Made by a program: the position numbers and the translations under genes
Shown here: positions 11,001 to 20,109 of the stretch, piece after piece
Layout: each line of letters opens with the position of its first letter
How positions within the stretch are numbered: position 1 is the stretch's first letter
Source of the DNA: Anabaena sp. CRKS33
Lineage (GTDB): Bacteria > Cyanobacteriota > Cyanobacteriia > Cyanobacteriales > Nostocaceae
Assembly (NCBI GenBank): GCA_001672075.1
Contig: LJOT01000006.1
Span: forward strand, 1-42,162
Reading direction: 5' to 3'
DNA: 42,162 nucleotides
Notes under the pieces: model-generated
Seen by the model: the letters and a program-made list of their open reading frames with translations, nothing else
Databases searched by the model: none
Told to the model about the DNA's origin: nothing

Positions 11001-11592
11001 CCATGGTGACAGACACCATTAATGGTCTTCTTTCCCCTTTTTTGGCAAAAACTTCCTCAATTCCATTCAATGCAGCTTTAATTTGTAGCACGTCTTGGCA
11101 GGTTTCTACCAGGAACAAGTCCACACCACCATCAAACAAGGCTTCTGCCTGTTCCGCAAAAGAGGCTTTCATTGTGTCAAAATCAATATGTCCCAAGGTA
11201 GGGAGTTTGGTTGTCGGTCCAATAGAACCAGCAACAAATCTAGGTTTTTCCGGGGTGGAAAATTCCGCAGCGACGCTTTTGGCCAGTTCGGCGGCAGTTT
11301 TGGTGAGATAATAAGCCTGGTCTGCTAGGTCGTATTCTGCTAGGACTATGGACATAGAACCAAAGGTATCAGTTTCAATGACATCAGCACCAGCTGCCAG
11401 AAAATCACGGTGAACTTTGGCCACGGCTTCCGGTTTACTATGAACTAAGTATTCGTTACAACCTTCATATTGCGCCCCTCCAAAGTCTTCAGCCGTGAGG
11501 TTCTGGCTTTGTAGGTTTGTTCCCATAGCGCCGTCAAAAACGATTACGGGACGTTCTGGACTATGTAGATGTTTGAGAAAGGGATGGGTCAT
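8047..11592 (-). CDS. metH: Cobalamin-dependent methionine synthase
   Basis: Transfers a methyl group from 5-methyl-tetrahydrofolate to homocysteine through methylcobalamin. All four modules are present: the homocysteine domain with zinc cysteines in GLNCATG (about residue 227) and GGCCGT (about 294); the pterin domain from about 340 ([16 protein letters not shown]); the B12 domain with the axial histidine in DVHDIGKN near 735; and the AdoMet activation domain ending with [11 protein letters not shown]. The 1181-residue length is normal. Two short stretches look like translated dispersed repeats: [12 protein letters not shown] near residue 880, in the linker before the activation domain, and [10 protein letters not shown] near 1010, inside it. 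No cobalamin riboswitch fits in the short gap before the divergent amidase gene. Confidence 0.95.
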   Translation of the reverse strand: MTHPFLKHLHSPERPVIVFDGAMGTNLQSQNLTAEDFGGAQYEGCNEYLVHSKPEAVAKVHRDFLAAGADVIETDTFGSMSIVLAEYDLADQAYYLTKTAAELAKSVAAEFSTPEKPRFVAGSIGPTTKLPTLGHIDFDTMKASFAEQAEALFDGGVDLFLVETCQDVLQIKAALNGIEEVFAKKGERRPLMVSVTMESMGTMLVGTEINAVLTILEPYPIDILGLNCATGPDLMKPHIKYLSEHSRFVVSCIPNAGLPENVGGQAHYRLTPVELRMALMHFIEDLGVQVIGGCCGTRPAHIQQLAEIAKELKPKVRQPSLEPAAASIYTTQPYNQDNSFLIIGERLNASGSKKCRDLLNAEDWDGLVSMARSQVKEGAHILDVNVDYVGRDGVRDMHELVSRIVNNVTLPLMLDSTEWEKMEAGLKVAGGKCLLNSTNYEDGEPRFLKVLELAKKYGAGVIIGTIDEDGMARTADKKFQIAQRAYRQAVEYGIAPTEIFFDTLALPISTGIEEDRENGKATIESIRRIRQELPGSHVVLGVSNISFGLNPAARMVLNSMFLHEAMNAGMDAAIVSASKILPLTKIEPQHQEVCRQLIYDQRRFAGNVCVYDPLGELTTIFAGVKTKRNTGIDENLPIEERLKRHVIDGERIGLETQLTKALEQYPPLEIINTFLLDGMKVVGELFGSGQMQLPFVLQSAETMKAAVAYLEPFMEKSESGNNAKGTFVIATVKGDVHDIGKNLVDIILSNNGYKVINLGIKQSVENIIQAYEQYQPDCIAMSGLLVKSTAFMKENLQTFNEKGITVPVILGGAALTPKFVYQDCQNTYQGKVIYGKDAFSDLHFMDKLMPAKIAGNWDDLQGFLDEVTEENGHESVGEKGGQDAHPTVNDVDIKKEVDTRRSDFVAVDIERPKPPFWGTQFLQPDDISLEELFWYLDLQALVAGQWQFRKPKEQSKEEYQGFLADKVYPVLEEWKRRIIEENLLHPHVIYGYFPCQSVGNSLLIYETNHGGTEDTEVRVSFEFPRQKSLNRLCIADFFAPKESGIIDVFPMQAVTVGEVATEFAQKLFANNQYTDYLYFHGIAVQVAEALAEWTHARIRRELGFGDSEPDNIRDILAQRYQGSRYSFGYPACPNIQDQFKQLRLLEVERMKMYMDESEQLYPEQSTTAIIAYHPAAKYFTA
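8543..8572. repeat. Dispersed repeat inside metH, activation domain
   Basis: On the minus strand these bases read as the common cyanobacterial repeat ACCACGGAGGCACAGAGG followed by ACACGGAGG. They are translated in frame as HGGTEDTEV within the MetH activation domain without disrupting the gene. Confidence 0.6.
8931..8961. repeat. Hairpin repeat inside metH, interdomain linker
   Basis: GGGTGGGCA and TGCCCGCCC form a 9-bp stem (one G-T pair) around a 3-base loop. The core GGCA-AGA-TGCC recurs in the hairpin at 29398-29416. Here it is translated in frame as KGGQDAHPT. Confidence 0.65.
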
Positions 11593-11746
11593 AATTGTGT
11601 TACAAAAATAATGTTGGTTTTGTCATCTTAGACTTATTTTATGATTTTCTCAGATTTTGATGGCTATGTTTCGCGCAAAGGCGCAAAGAAGCAAAGGCTC
11701 AAAACTACCAGAAGTGATATTAGCTATATTATCAGTATTTAAAAAT

Positions 11747-12628
11747 ATGAAATTTAGAGCTTGGGCGACTAGAGTTTTACTGATTTTTCTGATGTTAGCT
11801 GCGTTAATTTTGGCACTATTTCTTGGTGGGGCAAGAAATCCACAAAATCAGACAAATTCACGAAATTCGCCAGATAAATCCTGGAATCAATATCTACCAT
11901 CGCAGTTACAGTCGGTATTAACCATTAGGGAAAGGAAAAGAAATTTTCCACCATCTCCAGTCAACAATCATCAAATTAATCTTGTATACACAACTACTAA
12001 GGAATTTAGCCAATATAAACCGGATTTTAGACAGTTTAAGGTTGATCCTAGCAATTATGGCGATCGCTATACCACAGATATTCATGGTCTACCTCTCAAT
12101 CATCAAGCTATTATAGTCCTTCATGAAACCAGTAATTCGGTTTCTAGCGCCATTAATTTTTTTCAAACTCCTCATGATGATGAAAGTGTTCAAGCTAGTT
12201 ATCACGCTATAATTACTTTGCAGGGAACGGTTGTTTATTTAGTTCCCCCAGAAAAACGCGCTTTTGGGGCTGGTAATTCAGTATTTAAAGGTGTTAATGG
12301 CGTGGAAACTGTTCAAACTAATCCTAGTTTACCACCATCTGTGAATAATTTTGCTTATCATGTCTCTCTGGAAACCCCTCCTGATGCTTGGGGAAAGAAT
12401 AATATCGATCAACATAGCGGTTATACTGAAGCTCAATATGATTCTTTGGCTTGGTTAATTGCTCAAAGTCAAGTCCCAGATGATAGAATTACTACTCATC
12501 GTGCTGTAGATGTGGCAAGTAAAAAAGTTGATCCTTTAAGTTTTGATAGTAATAAGTTTTTTGAAAAATTACATTCTTTTCGTCAATTAAAAACTTTTAA
12601 TAATGCTAACAATGACGTTAGTGAATGA
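11747..12628 (+). CDS. Membrane-anchored N-acetylmuramoyl-L-alanine amidase (Amidase_2 type)
   Basis: Predicted to cleave the bond between N-acetylmuramic acid and the peptide stem of peptidoglycan in the periplasm. From the ATG at 11747 the product has 293 residues, with a single hydrophobic segment RVLLIFLMLAALILALFLGG near the N-terminus (signal anchor). The catalytic domain runs from about residue 120. Zinc ligands are likely the His of IIVLHET, the His of ITTHRAVD and the Asp of KVDPLSFD. An upstream start at 11657 would add 30 residues, part of which (FRAKAQRSKGSK) is a translated dispersed repeat, so the later ATG, directly before the anchor, is preferred. The gene diverges from metH. 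Confidence 0.82.
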   Translation: MKFRAWATRVLLIFLMLAALILALFLGGARNPQNQTNSRNSPDKSWNQYLPSQLQSVLTIRERKRNFPPSPVNNHQINLVYTTTKEFSQYKPDFRQFKVDPSNYGDRYTTDIHGLPLNHQAIIVLHETSNSVSSAINFFQTPHDDESVQASYHAIITLQGTVVYLVPPEKRAFGAGNSVFKGVNGVETVQTNPSLPPSVNNFAYHVSLETPPDAWGKNNIDQHSGYTEAQYDSLAWLIAQSQVPDDRITTHRAVDVASKKVDPLSFDSNKFFEKLHSFRQLKTFNNANNDVSE

Positions 12629-13302
12629 AAACATGATTTTTTTATCCTAATTAACTATCATCACATAAATAATCAGCAGCAGTCAAAAAATTAACAACCT
12701 ATTCATTGTTGTTAAAGATTGCTGCAAAAATTAACTAAATTGTAACTACAACAATTTTTCTGTATTGCAATCCAAAAAGATTGTTATCTATTCTTTAAGT
12801 TTTGCTAAATTCAAAAAATCTTCCAGAACTTAATACAGAACTATTCTTACAAAAACTAGCAAGACTCAATAGTAATCTGATTCTATTGTCATTTATTTTT
12901 AAAATGTTGCAATAGTTAACAGAAGCAGTGAATAGTAATACATACAAACAATTATACATTCTACTAGCTAAATATTCAAAAAATAAAATTATAAACCTAT
13001 TGACTTGTGATTAGATATATGTTATCCTTATTTTGATAAGGAAGAACTATTTTAATTTATAGCTAAGTAATAGAGTGTATTATAACTAATTTTTAATCCT
13101 TCTAAGTTGATACCAACACTTTCTCATTTAAAATGGATGTTTAAATGGTTTATCCAACACACTACCTTTGATTTTCCCACGCTTGAGATATACGGAGCTT
13201 TTTCAAAAATCAAATATTAGTCCCATAGGCGATTGCCTACGAAAATTCTGTAGACAATCGCTGATATTGTTTAGAACTCAAAACAGGCTGATTTTAATTT
13301 AT
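12629..13302. other. AT-rich intergenic region, no gene seen
   Basis: About 670 bp between the amidase and dapF stop codons, which converge here. No frame with coding character is visible. It holds a small hairpin at 13025-13042 (TCCTTAT/ATAAGGA, 4-base loop) and the larger hairpin listed at 13231-13263. Confidence 0.6.
13231..13263. terminator. Hairpin downstream of dapF
   Basis: Arms GCGATTGCCTAC and GTAGACAATCGC pair over 12 positions with one mismatch around a 9-base loop, 40 bp past the dapF stop codon. There is no clear T-run on the dapF strand, so this may equally be a HIP1-containing dispersed hairpin. Confidence 0.4.
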
Positions 13303-14142
13303 TTAATATTTGCCTGTAAATACCCGTTCTGCAGGTCCTGTCATGTAAATCCGGTTGTCAATTTCTGACCATTCAATTTCTAGAGTCCCACCGGGTAATT
13401 CAATCATAGCAGTACGATCGCATTTATCATTCAATACTCCTGCTACTAAGGACGCACAAGCGCCAGTGCCACAAGCGAGGGTAATTCCCGCACCCCGTTC
13501 CCAAACGCGCATTTTCAAGTAGTTGCGATTGACGACTTCAATAAATTCCGTATTGGTTTTTTTAGGAAATACCGGATGATTTTCAAATTGGGGACCAATG
13601 CTTTCTAAATTAATCGCTGCCACATCTTCCACAAATGTAATACAATGGGGATTTCCCATGCTGACACAGGTAACATCCCAAGTTTTCCCAGCTACTTCTA
13701 AGGGAAGATTAATGACTTGAAGCCCACCAGATGCTAAACTAGTAGGGATTTCCTCTGCTAATAATCGCGGTTCACCCATATCTACTTTCACTTGACCATC
13801 ATCTGTGAGTTGGGGTACAATCACACCTGCTAAGGTATGAATACTATATTTATCTTTAGTACGGTTAATGCCCTCTAATTCTGTCAAAAATACCGCTAAA
13901 CAGCGAATCCCATTCCCACACATTTCTGGTTCTGAACCATCAGAGTTAAAAATCCGCATAGTGTAGTCAGTGCCACTTTGTCCAGGAAGGGCAAAAATAA
14001 CACCATCTGCACCGATGCCAAAATGGCGATCGCACCACTGTACCGCTTTCTCTGGTGTCAATACTGGTGTTAATGAGGAACGGTTATCAATGAGAATAAA
14101 ATCATTACCGAGTCCGTGATACTTAGTAAATTCGATTGCCAT
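13303..14142 (-). CDS. dapF: Diaminopimelate epimerase
   Basis: Interconverts LL- and meso-diaminopimelate, the last step before lysine and the source of meso-DAP for peptidoglycan. The 279-residue protein has both catalytic cysteines in conserved settings: [10 protein letters not shown] (about residue 75) and ACGTGACAS (about 223). The N-terminus [13 protein letters not shown] is also typical. It starts with ATG at 14142 and diverges from hfq with 95 bp between the start codons. That pairing is known from other cyanobacteria, which supports both calls. Confidence 0.96.
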   Translation of the reverse strand: MAIEFTKYHGLGNDFILIDNRSSLTPVLTPEKAVQWCDRHFGIGADGVIFALPGQSGTDYTMRIFNSDGSEPEMCGNGIRCLAVFLTELEGINRTKDKYSIHTLAGVIVPQLTDDGQVKVDMGEPRLLAEEIPTSLASGGLQVINLPLEVAGKTWDVTCVSMGNPHCITFVEDVAAINLESIGPQFENHPVFPKKTNTEFIEVVNRNYLKMRVWERGAGITLACGTGACASLVAGVLNDKCDRTAMIELPGGTLEIEWSEIDNRIYMTGPAERVFTGKY

Positions 14143-14237
14143 TTGCCTTGTTCAGATAATTTGTTAAAGATTGATTAATTTTATGCAGTAATTTGTCAAT
14201 TGTCAGTCATGTAATAATTTTAACAATTACCAATAAT

Positions 14238-14477
14238 ATGACAACCAATCAATTTGATATAGGACTACCCAGCATTCGTCAAGTTCAGAACTGGATTAAA
14301 GAAAAAATAACAGTCGAATTTCGGCTAATGACTGGTGATTTAATCACAGGTCGGGTATTTTGGCAAGATCACAATTGCATAAGTGTTTTTAATGCTAATA
14401 ATGAGCAAATTACCCTTTGGAGACAGGCGATCGCTTACATGAAACCATTGAGTAGTATAGTATCTGAAAAGGGTTAG
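14238..14477 (+). CDS. hfq: Cyanobacterial Hfq-like RNA-binding protein
   Basis: A small Sm-like protein of 79 residues. The core IKEKITVEFRLMTGDLITG and RVFWQDHNCISV then ITLWRQAIAYMKPL matches the diverged cyanobacterial Hfq family rather than the enterobacterial type; the usual Hfq C-terminal KHA motif is absent. In Synechocystis this protein binds the pilus motor PilB1 and is needed for motility, and its sRNA role is less clear than in E. coli (established knowledge of the family). A TTG start at 14193 is possible but adds only an unconserved leader, so the ATG at 14238 is chosen. It diverges from dapF. Confidence 0.87.
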   Translation: MTTNQFDIGLPSIRQVQNWIKEKITVEFRLMTGDLITGRVFWQDHNCISVFNANNEQITLWRQAIAYMKPLSSIVSEKG

Positions 14478-14521
14478 TTGCGAAAAATGTTCACAGTAAT
14501 CTGATGTGAAAGGAGAATCTA

Positions 14522-14998
14522 ATGGAATTAGATCCTGAATTTCCTGTTATTTTTGTTACGCAAGAGCATTATGAGCTTGCCAATAATGAGGTCATAGGGA
14601 CTAATACCAAGTTTTGGTTTAAGCATCAGGAAATTGGGTATTGCTTATATAAACAGAATAAATCACAAGAGATAGGACAGGATTGGGCAGAAAAAGTTCC
14701 ATCTGAATTATGTAAGCTTTTAGGATTACCCCATGCTATTTATTATCTAGCCCAGACTTGGGAAGGACATTATGGTGTAGTTTCACCTTCATTTTTACCA
14801 AAAGGTGCAACACTGATTCATGGTAATGAAATTCTCACTCCCATTGTGCCAAACTATCCCACATTTCAAAATTATGGCGTTTCACAACATACAATAGATA
14901 TTGTGTTGAGAGTGCTGGAAGCAGATAATATCAATTTACCTATTGATTGGACAGCGCCAACTAGTATTAGTCAAGCTGTAGAAGTATTTGTTGGCTAA
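14522..14998 (+). CDS. Truncated HipA-like kinase N-terminal fragment
   Basis: A 158-residue protein with a good Shine-Dalgarno (AAAGGAGA) eight bases before its ATG. Stretches such as KVPSELCKLLGLPHAIYYLA and GVVSPSFLPKGATLIHGNEI resemble the N-terminal lobe of HipA-like kinases (recall, not a search). It stops at VEVFVG, just before the point where relatives usually continue into the catalytic NTDRHxxN loop. That loop is absent here, and the codons after the stop do not restore it in any frame I checked. It is either a decayed gene or a stand-alone N-lobe protein. There is no HipB-like DNA-binding partner next to it. Confidence 0.55.
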   Translation: MELDPEFPVIFVTQEHYELANNEVIGTNTKFWFKHQEIGYCLYKQNKSQEIGQDWAEKVPSELCKLLGLPHAIYYLAQTWEGHYGVVSPSFLPKGATLIHGNEILTPIVPNYPTFQNYGVSQHTIDIVLRVLEADNINLPIDWTAPTSISQAVEVFVG

Positions 14999-15167
14999 GA
15001 TAAAAAAGTCTTGAAAACTTATGAATTACTTCTGAGTTAAAATTGTTTTATTTGTCTGATAGCGTGGTATAGCCCAGAAGTGACAGGATTTGAAGATTTA
15101 CAGGATAATTATAATTATTAGTGATAATTTTATGTAAATTACATTCTATCCTGAACATTCTTTCTAG

Positions 15168-17180
15168 CTATTTAATAGTGATTTTACCCTCAGCAAAGGC
15201 GATTAAAGCATTAAGTTCCTGGTTTGATCCTACCACCAACAAGCGATCGCCTAAAAGAAATGTAGTTTGATAATTAGGATAATCTATTTCTTCACCATCA
15301 GCACGACGAATAGCCATTAAACTGACTCCAGTTAAATAACGCATATTCACCTCTTCTAAAGTCATCCCAATGAAAGGAGAATTTGCTGGTAAATCATACC
15401 AACGACGATTCAGATCACGAGTCACCTTTTGTAAATACTGAGAAACTTCAGCAGGGGAACGTTCAGGACGTAAATCTAAATAATGATTTTGGCGAATTTC
15501 CTGGATTTTCTGTTGTACCAAATCTGGCAACAAACCAACAGCAATTAATAGATGATTTGCCATTTCTAAACTAGCTTCAAATTCAGGTTGTATTACTTCC
15601 TTTGCTCCCAATTGATAAAGAACCTCAATATTTTTATCTTGAGTAGCACGGACAACTGTATCTAATTCTGGAGATAGTTCTAAAGCCCGTTTTAAACATA
15701 GTCGAATACTTGCCGGATCTGGGAGAGCAATGGCCATACCTTGAGCGTGATTTACTCCAGCGGTTTCTAATACATGAAGACTGACGGAATTACCATAAAC
15801 ATAGGGTATACCTGCTTCTCGTAACTGCTGAATACGACTTTCCGATTGGTCAATAACTACCACAGGTAATTGATATTGCTGTAATAACTTCACCAAATTT
15901 TGACCAATGCGGCCATAACCACAAACTACTATATGATTCTTCTGTGGTAAATCTGCCGATAAATCAAGAGCTTGATCATTTACTAAATAGGGTTTAAGCC
16001 CAGGAATAGATTCCGCAAAATCGAATAAAAAAGGTAATAATCGCAGGACAAAGGGAGTCAACATTAAAGTAACAGCCGTAGTTCCTAAAATTAATAAATA
16101 TATCCGCCGAGAAACCAAACCTAAAGCTTGTCCTTCACTAGCGAGAACAAAGGAAAATTCCCCAATTTGAGCTAGTCCCAAACCTGCAATTAAAGCAGTT
16201 TTTAAAGGGTAGCGAAATAGCCTGACTAAAGGAGTAATAATTAAAAACTTACCGACAAAAACCAAACCTACTAATCCCAGAATTAATTCTAGATTTTGCC
16301 ACAAAAATACCGGGTCAATTAACATCCCAATAGCAGCAAAAAACAAACTAGCAAATATATCCCGTAAAGGTTCAACAATAGTTAAAGTTTCATCAGCATA
16401 TTCTACCTCAGAAATCATCAAACCGGCGACAAATGCGCCCATTTCAATAGATAGCCCTAAGTATTCTGTCAGGAGCGCAATTCCCAAACAGATTGTCACC
16501 ACACCTAATAAAAATAACTCCTTACTTTCCGTACCGGCTAATAACCTTAATAAACGTGGAATTAACCAAATTCCCGCCGCATAAGCACCAGCCGCAAATA
16601 AACCAATTTTCACCAAAGCCATAACCACGGCCACACCAATAGCTTCTCCTGGTTGATGGAGAGCAGGTAATACGGCTAACATTAATCCTAGAGCCAAATC
16701 CTGGACGACAAGAATCCCCAACATTACCTGTCCGTGGGGTGTTTCCGTTTCATTGCGTTCCATGAGACATTTGAGAACCACAGCAGTGGAAGACAAAGAC
16801 AAAATCGAACCCAGAAACACACCTTTAGCGGGTAAAGTTCCCCAAGCACCGGTAACACCACAAACCAACACGGTGACGAGAATAGTGAGGATAATTTGTA
16901 AAGTACCACCTCCCAGGGCGATCGCTTTAACTTTCTTGAGTTCCGTTAAAGAAAATTCCACACCCAAAGCAAACAACAAAAAAGCCACCCCAAACTGGGC
17001 TAAAGTTTCCACCTGGACAATTTCCTTAATTAATCCCAGTCCAGTAGGTCCGACAACCATACCACCGATGATATATCCCAGTAACACAGGTTGCTTTAAC
17101 AGTGCTGCTAATAGACCACCGCAAGCAGCGACAGCAAACACCGAAACCAAATCAACAATTAAGCGAAAATCTTCTTGCAC
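15168..17180 (-). CDS. CPA2-family cation:proton antiporter with TrkA (RCK) domains
   Basis: An inner-membrane transporter of 670 residues, likely exchanging K+ or Na+ for protons. Residues 1-380 contain about a dozen hydrophobic segments of the Na+/H+ exchanger fold (GYIIGGMVVGPTGLGLI, LGILVVQDLALGLMLAVLP). A Rossmann-type TrkA-N domain follows (HIVVCGYGRIGQNLVKLL near 415, then VVVIDQSESRIQQL), and a TrkA-C domain ends the protein (SPFIGMTLEEVNMRY, LLGDRLLVVGS). This is the KefB/KefC-like layout in which a nucleotide gates transport. The start codon is GTG. No ancillary KefF/KefG-type gene is adjacent, so glutathione control cannot be assumed. Confidence 0.9.
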   Translation of the reverse strand: MQEDFRLIVDLVSVFAVAACGGLLAALLKQPVLLGYIIGGMVVGPTGLGLIKEIVQVETLAQFGVAFLLFALGVEFSLTELKKVKAIALGGGTLQIILTILVTVLVCGVTGAWGTLPAKGVFLGSILSLSSTAVVLKCLMERNETETPHGQVMLGILVVQDLALGLMLAVLPALHQPGEAIGVAVVMALVKIGLFAAGAYAAGIWLIPRLLRLLAGTESKELFLLGVVTICLGIALLTEYLGLSIEMGAFVAGLMISEVEYADETLTIVEPLRDIFASLFFAAIGMLIDPVFLWQNLELILGLVGLVFVGKFLIITPLVRLFRYPLKTALIAGLGLAQIGEFSFVLASEGQALGLVSRRIYLLILGTTAVTLMLTPFVLRLLPFLFDFAESIPGLKPYLVNDQALDLSADLPQKNHIVVCGYGRIGQNLVKLLQQYQLPVVVIDQSESRIQQLREAGIPYVYGNSVSLHVLETAGVNHAQGMAIALPDPASIRLCLKRALELSPELDTVVRATQDKNIEVLYQLGAKEVIQPEFEASLEMANHLLIAVGLLPDLVQQKIQEIRQNHYLDLRPERSPAEVSQYLQKVTRDLNRRWYDLPANSPFIGMTLEEVNMRYLTGVSLMAIRRADGEEIDYPNYQTTFLLGDRLLVVGSNQELNALIAFAEGKITIK

Positions 17181-17333
17181 CTTTTTAAATCAATAATTAT
17201 TAACAACTATATAGATTCAGCATACAAAGTTTTATGCCTTTACGGCGCAAGTTGGAATACAATTTGGGATACAACACAAAAAAATTTGGACTGACCACCC
17301 AAAAGTGATCAAGTCCCCACGGAGTAAATTTAT

Positions 17334-18614
17334 TTACCTGTTACAAACCCGATAACCAATATCCCGACGATAATACATTTGATCAAATTCAATTTCTTTA
17401 ATACCTGCATAAGCCTGATCTAAAGCTTCCTGGAAATCCGCACCAATTCCAGTTACATTTAATACTCTACCTCCATCTGTAACAATTTCCTGGTCTGCAT
17501 TTAATTTTGTCCCCGCATGAAACACGGTCGCCCCGGCTGTATCTGCTGCTACTAATCCATTAATTACCTTACCCTTGACATATTCTCCCGGATAACCCCC
17601 AGAAGCAGCCACCACCGTCGCTGCTGCACCTTGTTTCCAAGCAATTGGCGGCATATCTGCCAAGCGTTGTTCTATACAAGCCAAGATTAGATTTTCTAAG
17701 GGTGTTTCTAGCATTGGTAAAATCACTTGGGTTTCTGGATCACCAAAGCGACAGTTAAATTCTAGAACCCGAAAATCACCATCAGGTGTAATCATTAACC
17801 CCGCATACAAAATGCCTCGGTAGTCAATGCCTCTAGCCTGTAAGGCGTGAATAGTTCTTTCTAATACCTCTGTTTGCACTCTTGCCATTAACTCCGGTGT
17901 GGCAATGGGCGCGGGAGCATAAGCACCCATACCTCCAGTATTGTCTCCGGTATCACCTTCACCAACACGCTTGTGATCCTGAGCAGGTAATAACGGGCGA
18001 ATTGTTAAACCATCAGTTAAAGCTAAAATAGATACTTCTTGTCCCAGTAAACATTCTTCAATGACAACGGAATTACCAGCAGATCCAAACTGTCCTTGAA
18101 AAATTGCCTCAATGGCTGCTTCAGCTTGGGCAATGGTTTCGGCTACTGTGACACCTTTACCAGCTGCTAAACCGTCGGCTTTTATGACAATTGGTACTCC
18201 CTCAGATTGAATGTATGCCTTTGCTGGTATTGCCTCAATAAAAACCGCAGCTTTGGCCGTAGCAACTCCCGCTTCTGCCATTAATGCTTTAGCCCAGGCT
18301 TTACTGGCTTCTATTTGCGCCCCTGCTTTGTTTGGACCAAATACCATTAAACCTTGATTTTGCAGATAATCAGTAATTCCCTCAGCTAAAGGCACTTCTG
18401 GACCGACAACTACTAAAGAAATACCATGAGCGATCGCATATTTACTGATACCTGCAAAGTCATTGACCGCTAGGGACAAGTTTTGACAACGCTGCATAGT
18501 TGCAGTACCCCCATTACCTGGTACACAGACCACTTGCTCAATTTGAGCAGATTGTAGCAATTTCCACGCTAGAGCGTGTTCCCGTCCCCCGTTCCCGATA
18601 ACTAAAACTTTCAC
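17334..18614 (-). CDS. purD: Phosphoribosylamine-glycine ligase
   Basis: Catalyses step two of de novo purine synthesis, joining glycine to 5-phosphoribosylamine with ATP. The 426-residue protein has the N-terminal GNGGREHALAWKL, the ATP-grasp region (PIVIKADGLAAGKGVTVA, VVIEECLLGQEVSILAL), DHKRVGEGDTGDNTGGMGAY and the metal-binding EFNCRFGDPETQ. The start is a GTG with GAGG about seven bases upstream. It stands alone on the minus strand, with the antiporter gene downstream and a 977-bp gene-free region upstream. Confidence 0.96.
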   Translation of the reverse strand: MKVLVIGNGGREHALAWKLLQSAQIEQVVCVPGNGGTATMQRCQNLSLAVNDFAGISKYAIAHGISLVVVGPEVPLAEGITDYLQNQGLMVFGPNKAGAQIEASKAWAKALMAEAGVATAKAAVFIEAIPAKAYIQSEGVPIVIKADGLAAGKGVTVAETIAQAEAAIEAIFQGQFGSAGNSVVIEECLLGQEVSILALTDGLTIRPLLPAQDHKRVGEGDTGDNTGGMGAYAPAPIATPELMARVQTEVLERTIHALQARGIDYRGILYAGLMITPDGDFRVLEFNCRFGDPETQVILPMLETPLENLILACIEQRLADMPPIAWKQGAAATVVAASGGYPGEYVKGKVINGLVAADTAGATVFHAGTKLNADQEIVTDGGRVLNVTGIGADFQEALDQAYAGIKEIEFDQMYYRRDIGYRVCNR

Positions 18615-19229
18615 TTATTTCCTCGCGCATAATCAAGCAAAACGAGAATATATGATACCATCTTCAATTGTCCAAGCTGGTAATCTGGCTAAATTTAGAG
18701 TTAGTGTGCCAAAAGAGCGAACTGCTTGCAGCAGCACTTCGCTATCGCACAATTATAATCTATATTAGAATAATATGCTCTTAGTTTTATCCTAGATGCT
18801 ATTTATTAGATATATTATTCATCATGGCTGTATGATAAGCTTGAATTATATAAAATCAATAATACTTTTGATATTTATAACTTTTAGCAATTTGCCTTTA
18901 GATTTTCTTAATAATTAATTGAGAATCTTTTCTATTTATCAACGAGGTTGCTATACTTTCAGCGATTTGCTATAATTTGAGAGAATTTCATAATTGGGTT
19001 ATTATTGTCAATTTTGGATCTTTTTAAAGATGTTAATCTGAAACCCTTTATTTACAATGGTTTCAGAAGTTAATTTCCCAAGCTGATACAAAACTTTACA
19101 AAATTAGTAGCTATTCCTTCAACAATTTTAGCCATAAATTTGCTCAGAAATGATCTAATTTGAGAGATAGTAAAAATTTACTATTGACAAATTGACAAAG
19201 AAGTGATACATAAATTGTCACCCGTTAAG

Positions 19230-19250
19230 GGGTTTAGCACTGCTAAACCC
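19230..19250. repeat. Hairpin repeat
   Basis: Perfect 9-bp arms GGGTTTAGC and GCTAAACCC with loop ACT. It lies far from any gene end, so a dispersed repeat is more likely than a terminator. Confidence 0.6.
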
Positions 19251-19317
19251 TTACACATTTTTCATAATGTATTCATAATTACACATAGGAATAATATTTG
19301 ATTTATGAAAAGATATC

Positions 19318-19381
19318 TAGGGTGCGTCAGATATTACAAATCTGTTTATTGATAGAATTTATACAGTAGTAAAGCACCCTA
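19318..19381. repeat. 64-bp element with 8-bp terminal inverted repeats
   Basis: The element starts TAGGGTGC and ends GCACCCTA, with an AT-rich centre. It has no coding capacity. It looks like a small mobile or palindromic dispersed element. Confidence 0.45.
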
Positions 19382-19532
19382 CAATACCTAATTTTTTTCA
19401 AAAATCAAATACGAGTTCTATATATATGTTTTTAGTGAATTTTTTATTGAAAATACACTATTCCAGGCAATAAATATCATATATGGGTGCGGCTCTTTTA
19501 GGAGGACAAAATACTACATCCGCGTCTGGGGA

Positions 19533-19579
19533 TTGTACAATTTGCCCAAACCTGCTATACTTGTACAATAAACAGTACA
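19533..19579 (+). promoter_or_regulatory. yefM-yoeB promoter and YefM operator
   Basis: TTGTAC (19533-19538) and TATACT (19556-19561) are spaced by 17 bp. TGTACA occurs at 19534-19539 and again at 19562-19567, directly after the -10, and AGTACA follows at 19574-19579, exactly 12 bp further. In E. coli the YefM operator uses TGTACA cores 12 bp apart (established knowledge), so autoregulation by the same logic is likely here. Confidence 0.65.
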
Positions 19580-19591
19580 GGTTCTCCGCCC

Positions 19592-19846
19592 ATGAAAATT
19601 ATCTCTTTTAGCGAGGCCAGAAATAGTCTGAAAACGGTTTTAGACCAGGTGACGGAAGATGCCGACTATACAATTATCACTAGACGGGATGCTGATGATA
19701 CGGTGGTGATGTCCCTAGAGTTTTTTAATAGTCTCATGGAGACTGTGCATTTATTGAAGTCTCCGGCAAATGCAGCCCATTTAGAACGTTCCATTGCTCA
19801 ATTTAAGCAGGGGAAAGTGGTGCAGCGAGATTTGTTAAATGAGTAG
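19592..19846 (+). CDS. yefM: YefM-type antitoxin
   Basis: A Phd/YefM-family antitoxin of 84 residues, aligned along its length with E. coli YefM: ISFSEARNSLKTVLDQV (DNA-binding half), VVMSLEFFNSLMETVHLLKS then PANAAHLERSI, and a short acidic C-terminal tail that would block the toxin. It is followed by yoeB with an 8-bp overlap if yoeB starts at 19839, which implies translational coupling. The antitoxin is expected to repress its own operon, with the toxin as co-repressor, and to be degraded by proteases under stress (family knowledge). Confidence 0.93.
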   Translation: MKIISFSEARNSLKTVLDQVTEDADYTIITRRDADDTVVMSLEFFNSLMETVHLLKSPANAAHLERSIAQFKQGKVVQRDLLNE

Positions 19847-20099
19847 AATGTTGGCTTGGACTGATGAGGCTTGGGGTAATTATCTTTACTGGCAAGGGCA
19901 AGATAAAAAGACTCTCAAAAGAATCAATAAGTTGATTGAGGAGACGATGCGGATGCCTTTTGAGGGTATTGGTAAACCAGAGCCTCTCAAGGAAAATTTA
20001 GCCGGATTTTGGTCACGGCGAATTGATGATACAAATCGTTTGGTTTATGCTGTTGATGATGTCTATGTAACTATTATTTCTTGCCGATATCATTATTAA
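19839..20099 (+). CDS. yoeB: YoeB-type mRNA interferase toxin
   Basis: A RelE-superfamily ribosome-dependent mRNA endonuclease of 86 residues, very close to E. coli YoeB: WQGQDKKTLKRINKLIE, PFEGIGKPEPLKENLAGFWS, NRLVYAV and the terminal CRYHY. The catalytic residues are retained: Glu48 (in PEPLK), Arg67 (in NRLVY), His85 and Tyr86. The toxin therefore looks intact and the module functional. An alternative ATG at 19848 would remove the overlap with yefM and shorten the protein by three residues. Confidence 0.93.
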   Translation: MSRMLAWTDEAWGNYLYWQGQDKKTLKRINKLIEETMRMPFEGIGKPEPLKENLAGFWSRRIDDTNRLVYAVDDVYVTIISCRYHY

Positions 20100-20109
20100 T
20101 TTTGCACTC

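Larger units (their letters stand above)
18615..19591. other. Gene-free region with several hairpin repeats
   Basis: About 975 bp between purD and yefM (divergent). No coding frame is visible. It contains a repeat at 18714-18750 (AGCGAA and TTCGCT arms around CTGCTTGCAG), a hairpin at 19230-19250 (GGGTTTAGC/GCTAAACCC, 3-base loop), an inverted-repeat element at 19318-19381, and the yefM promoter and operators at the end. Confidence 0.65.

Noticed and set aside
10964-11328. 77- and 115-codon plus-strand frames
   Set aside because: Antisense shadows of the conserved MetH homocysteine domain.
11593-11746. Cobalamin riboswitch upstream of metH
   Set aside because: Only about 150 bp separates metH from the divergent amidase start, and no B12-box-like sequence is visible on the metH strand.
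13168-13368. 66-codon plus-strand frame between the amidase and dapF genes
   Set aside because: It overlaps the dapF 3' end and the downstream hairpin, with no ribosome binding site or recognisable product.
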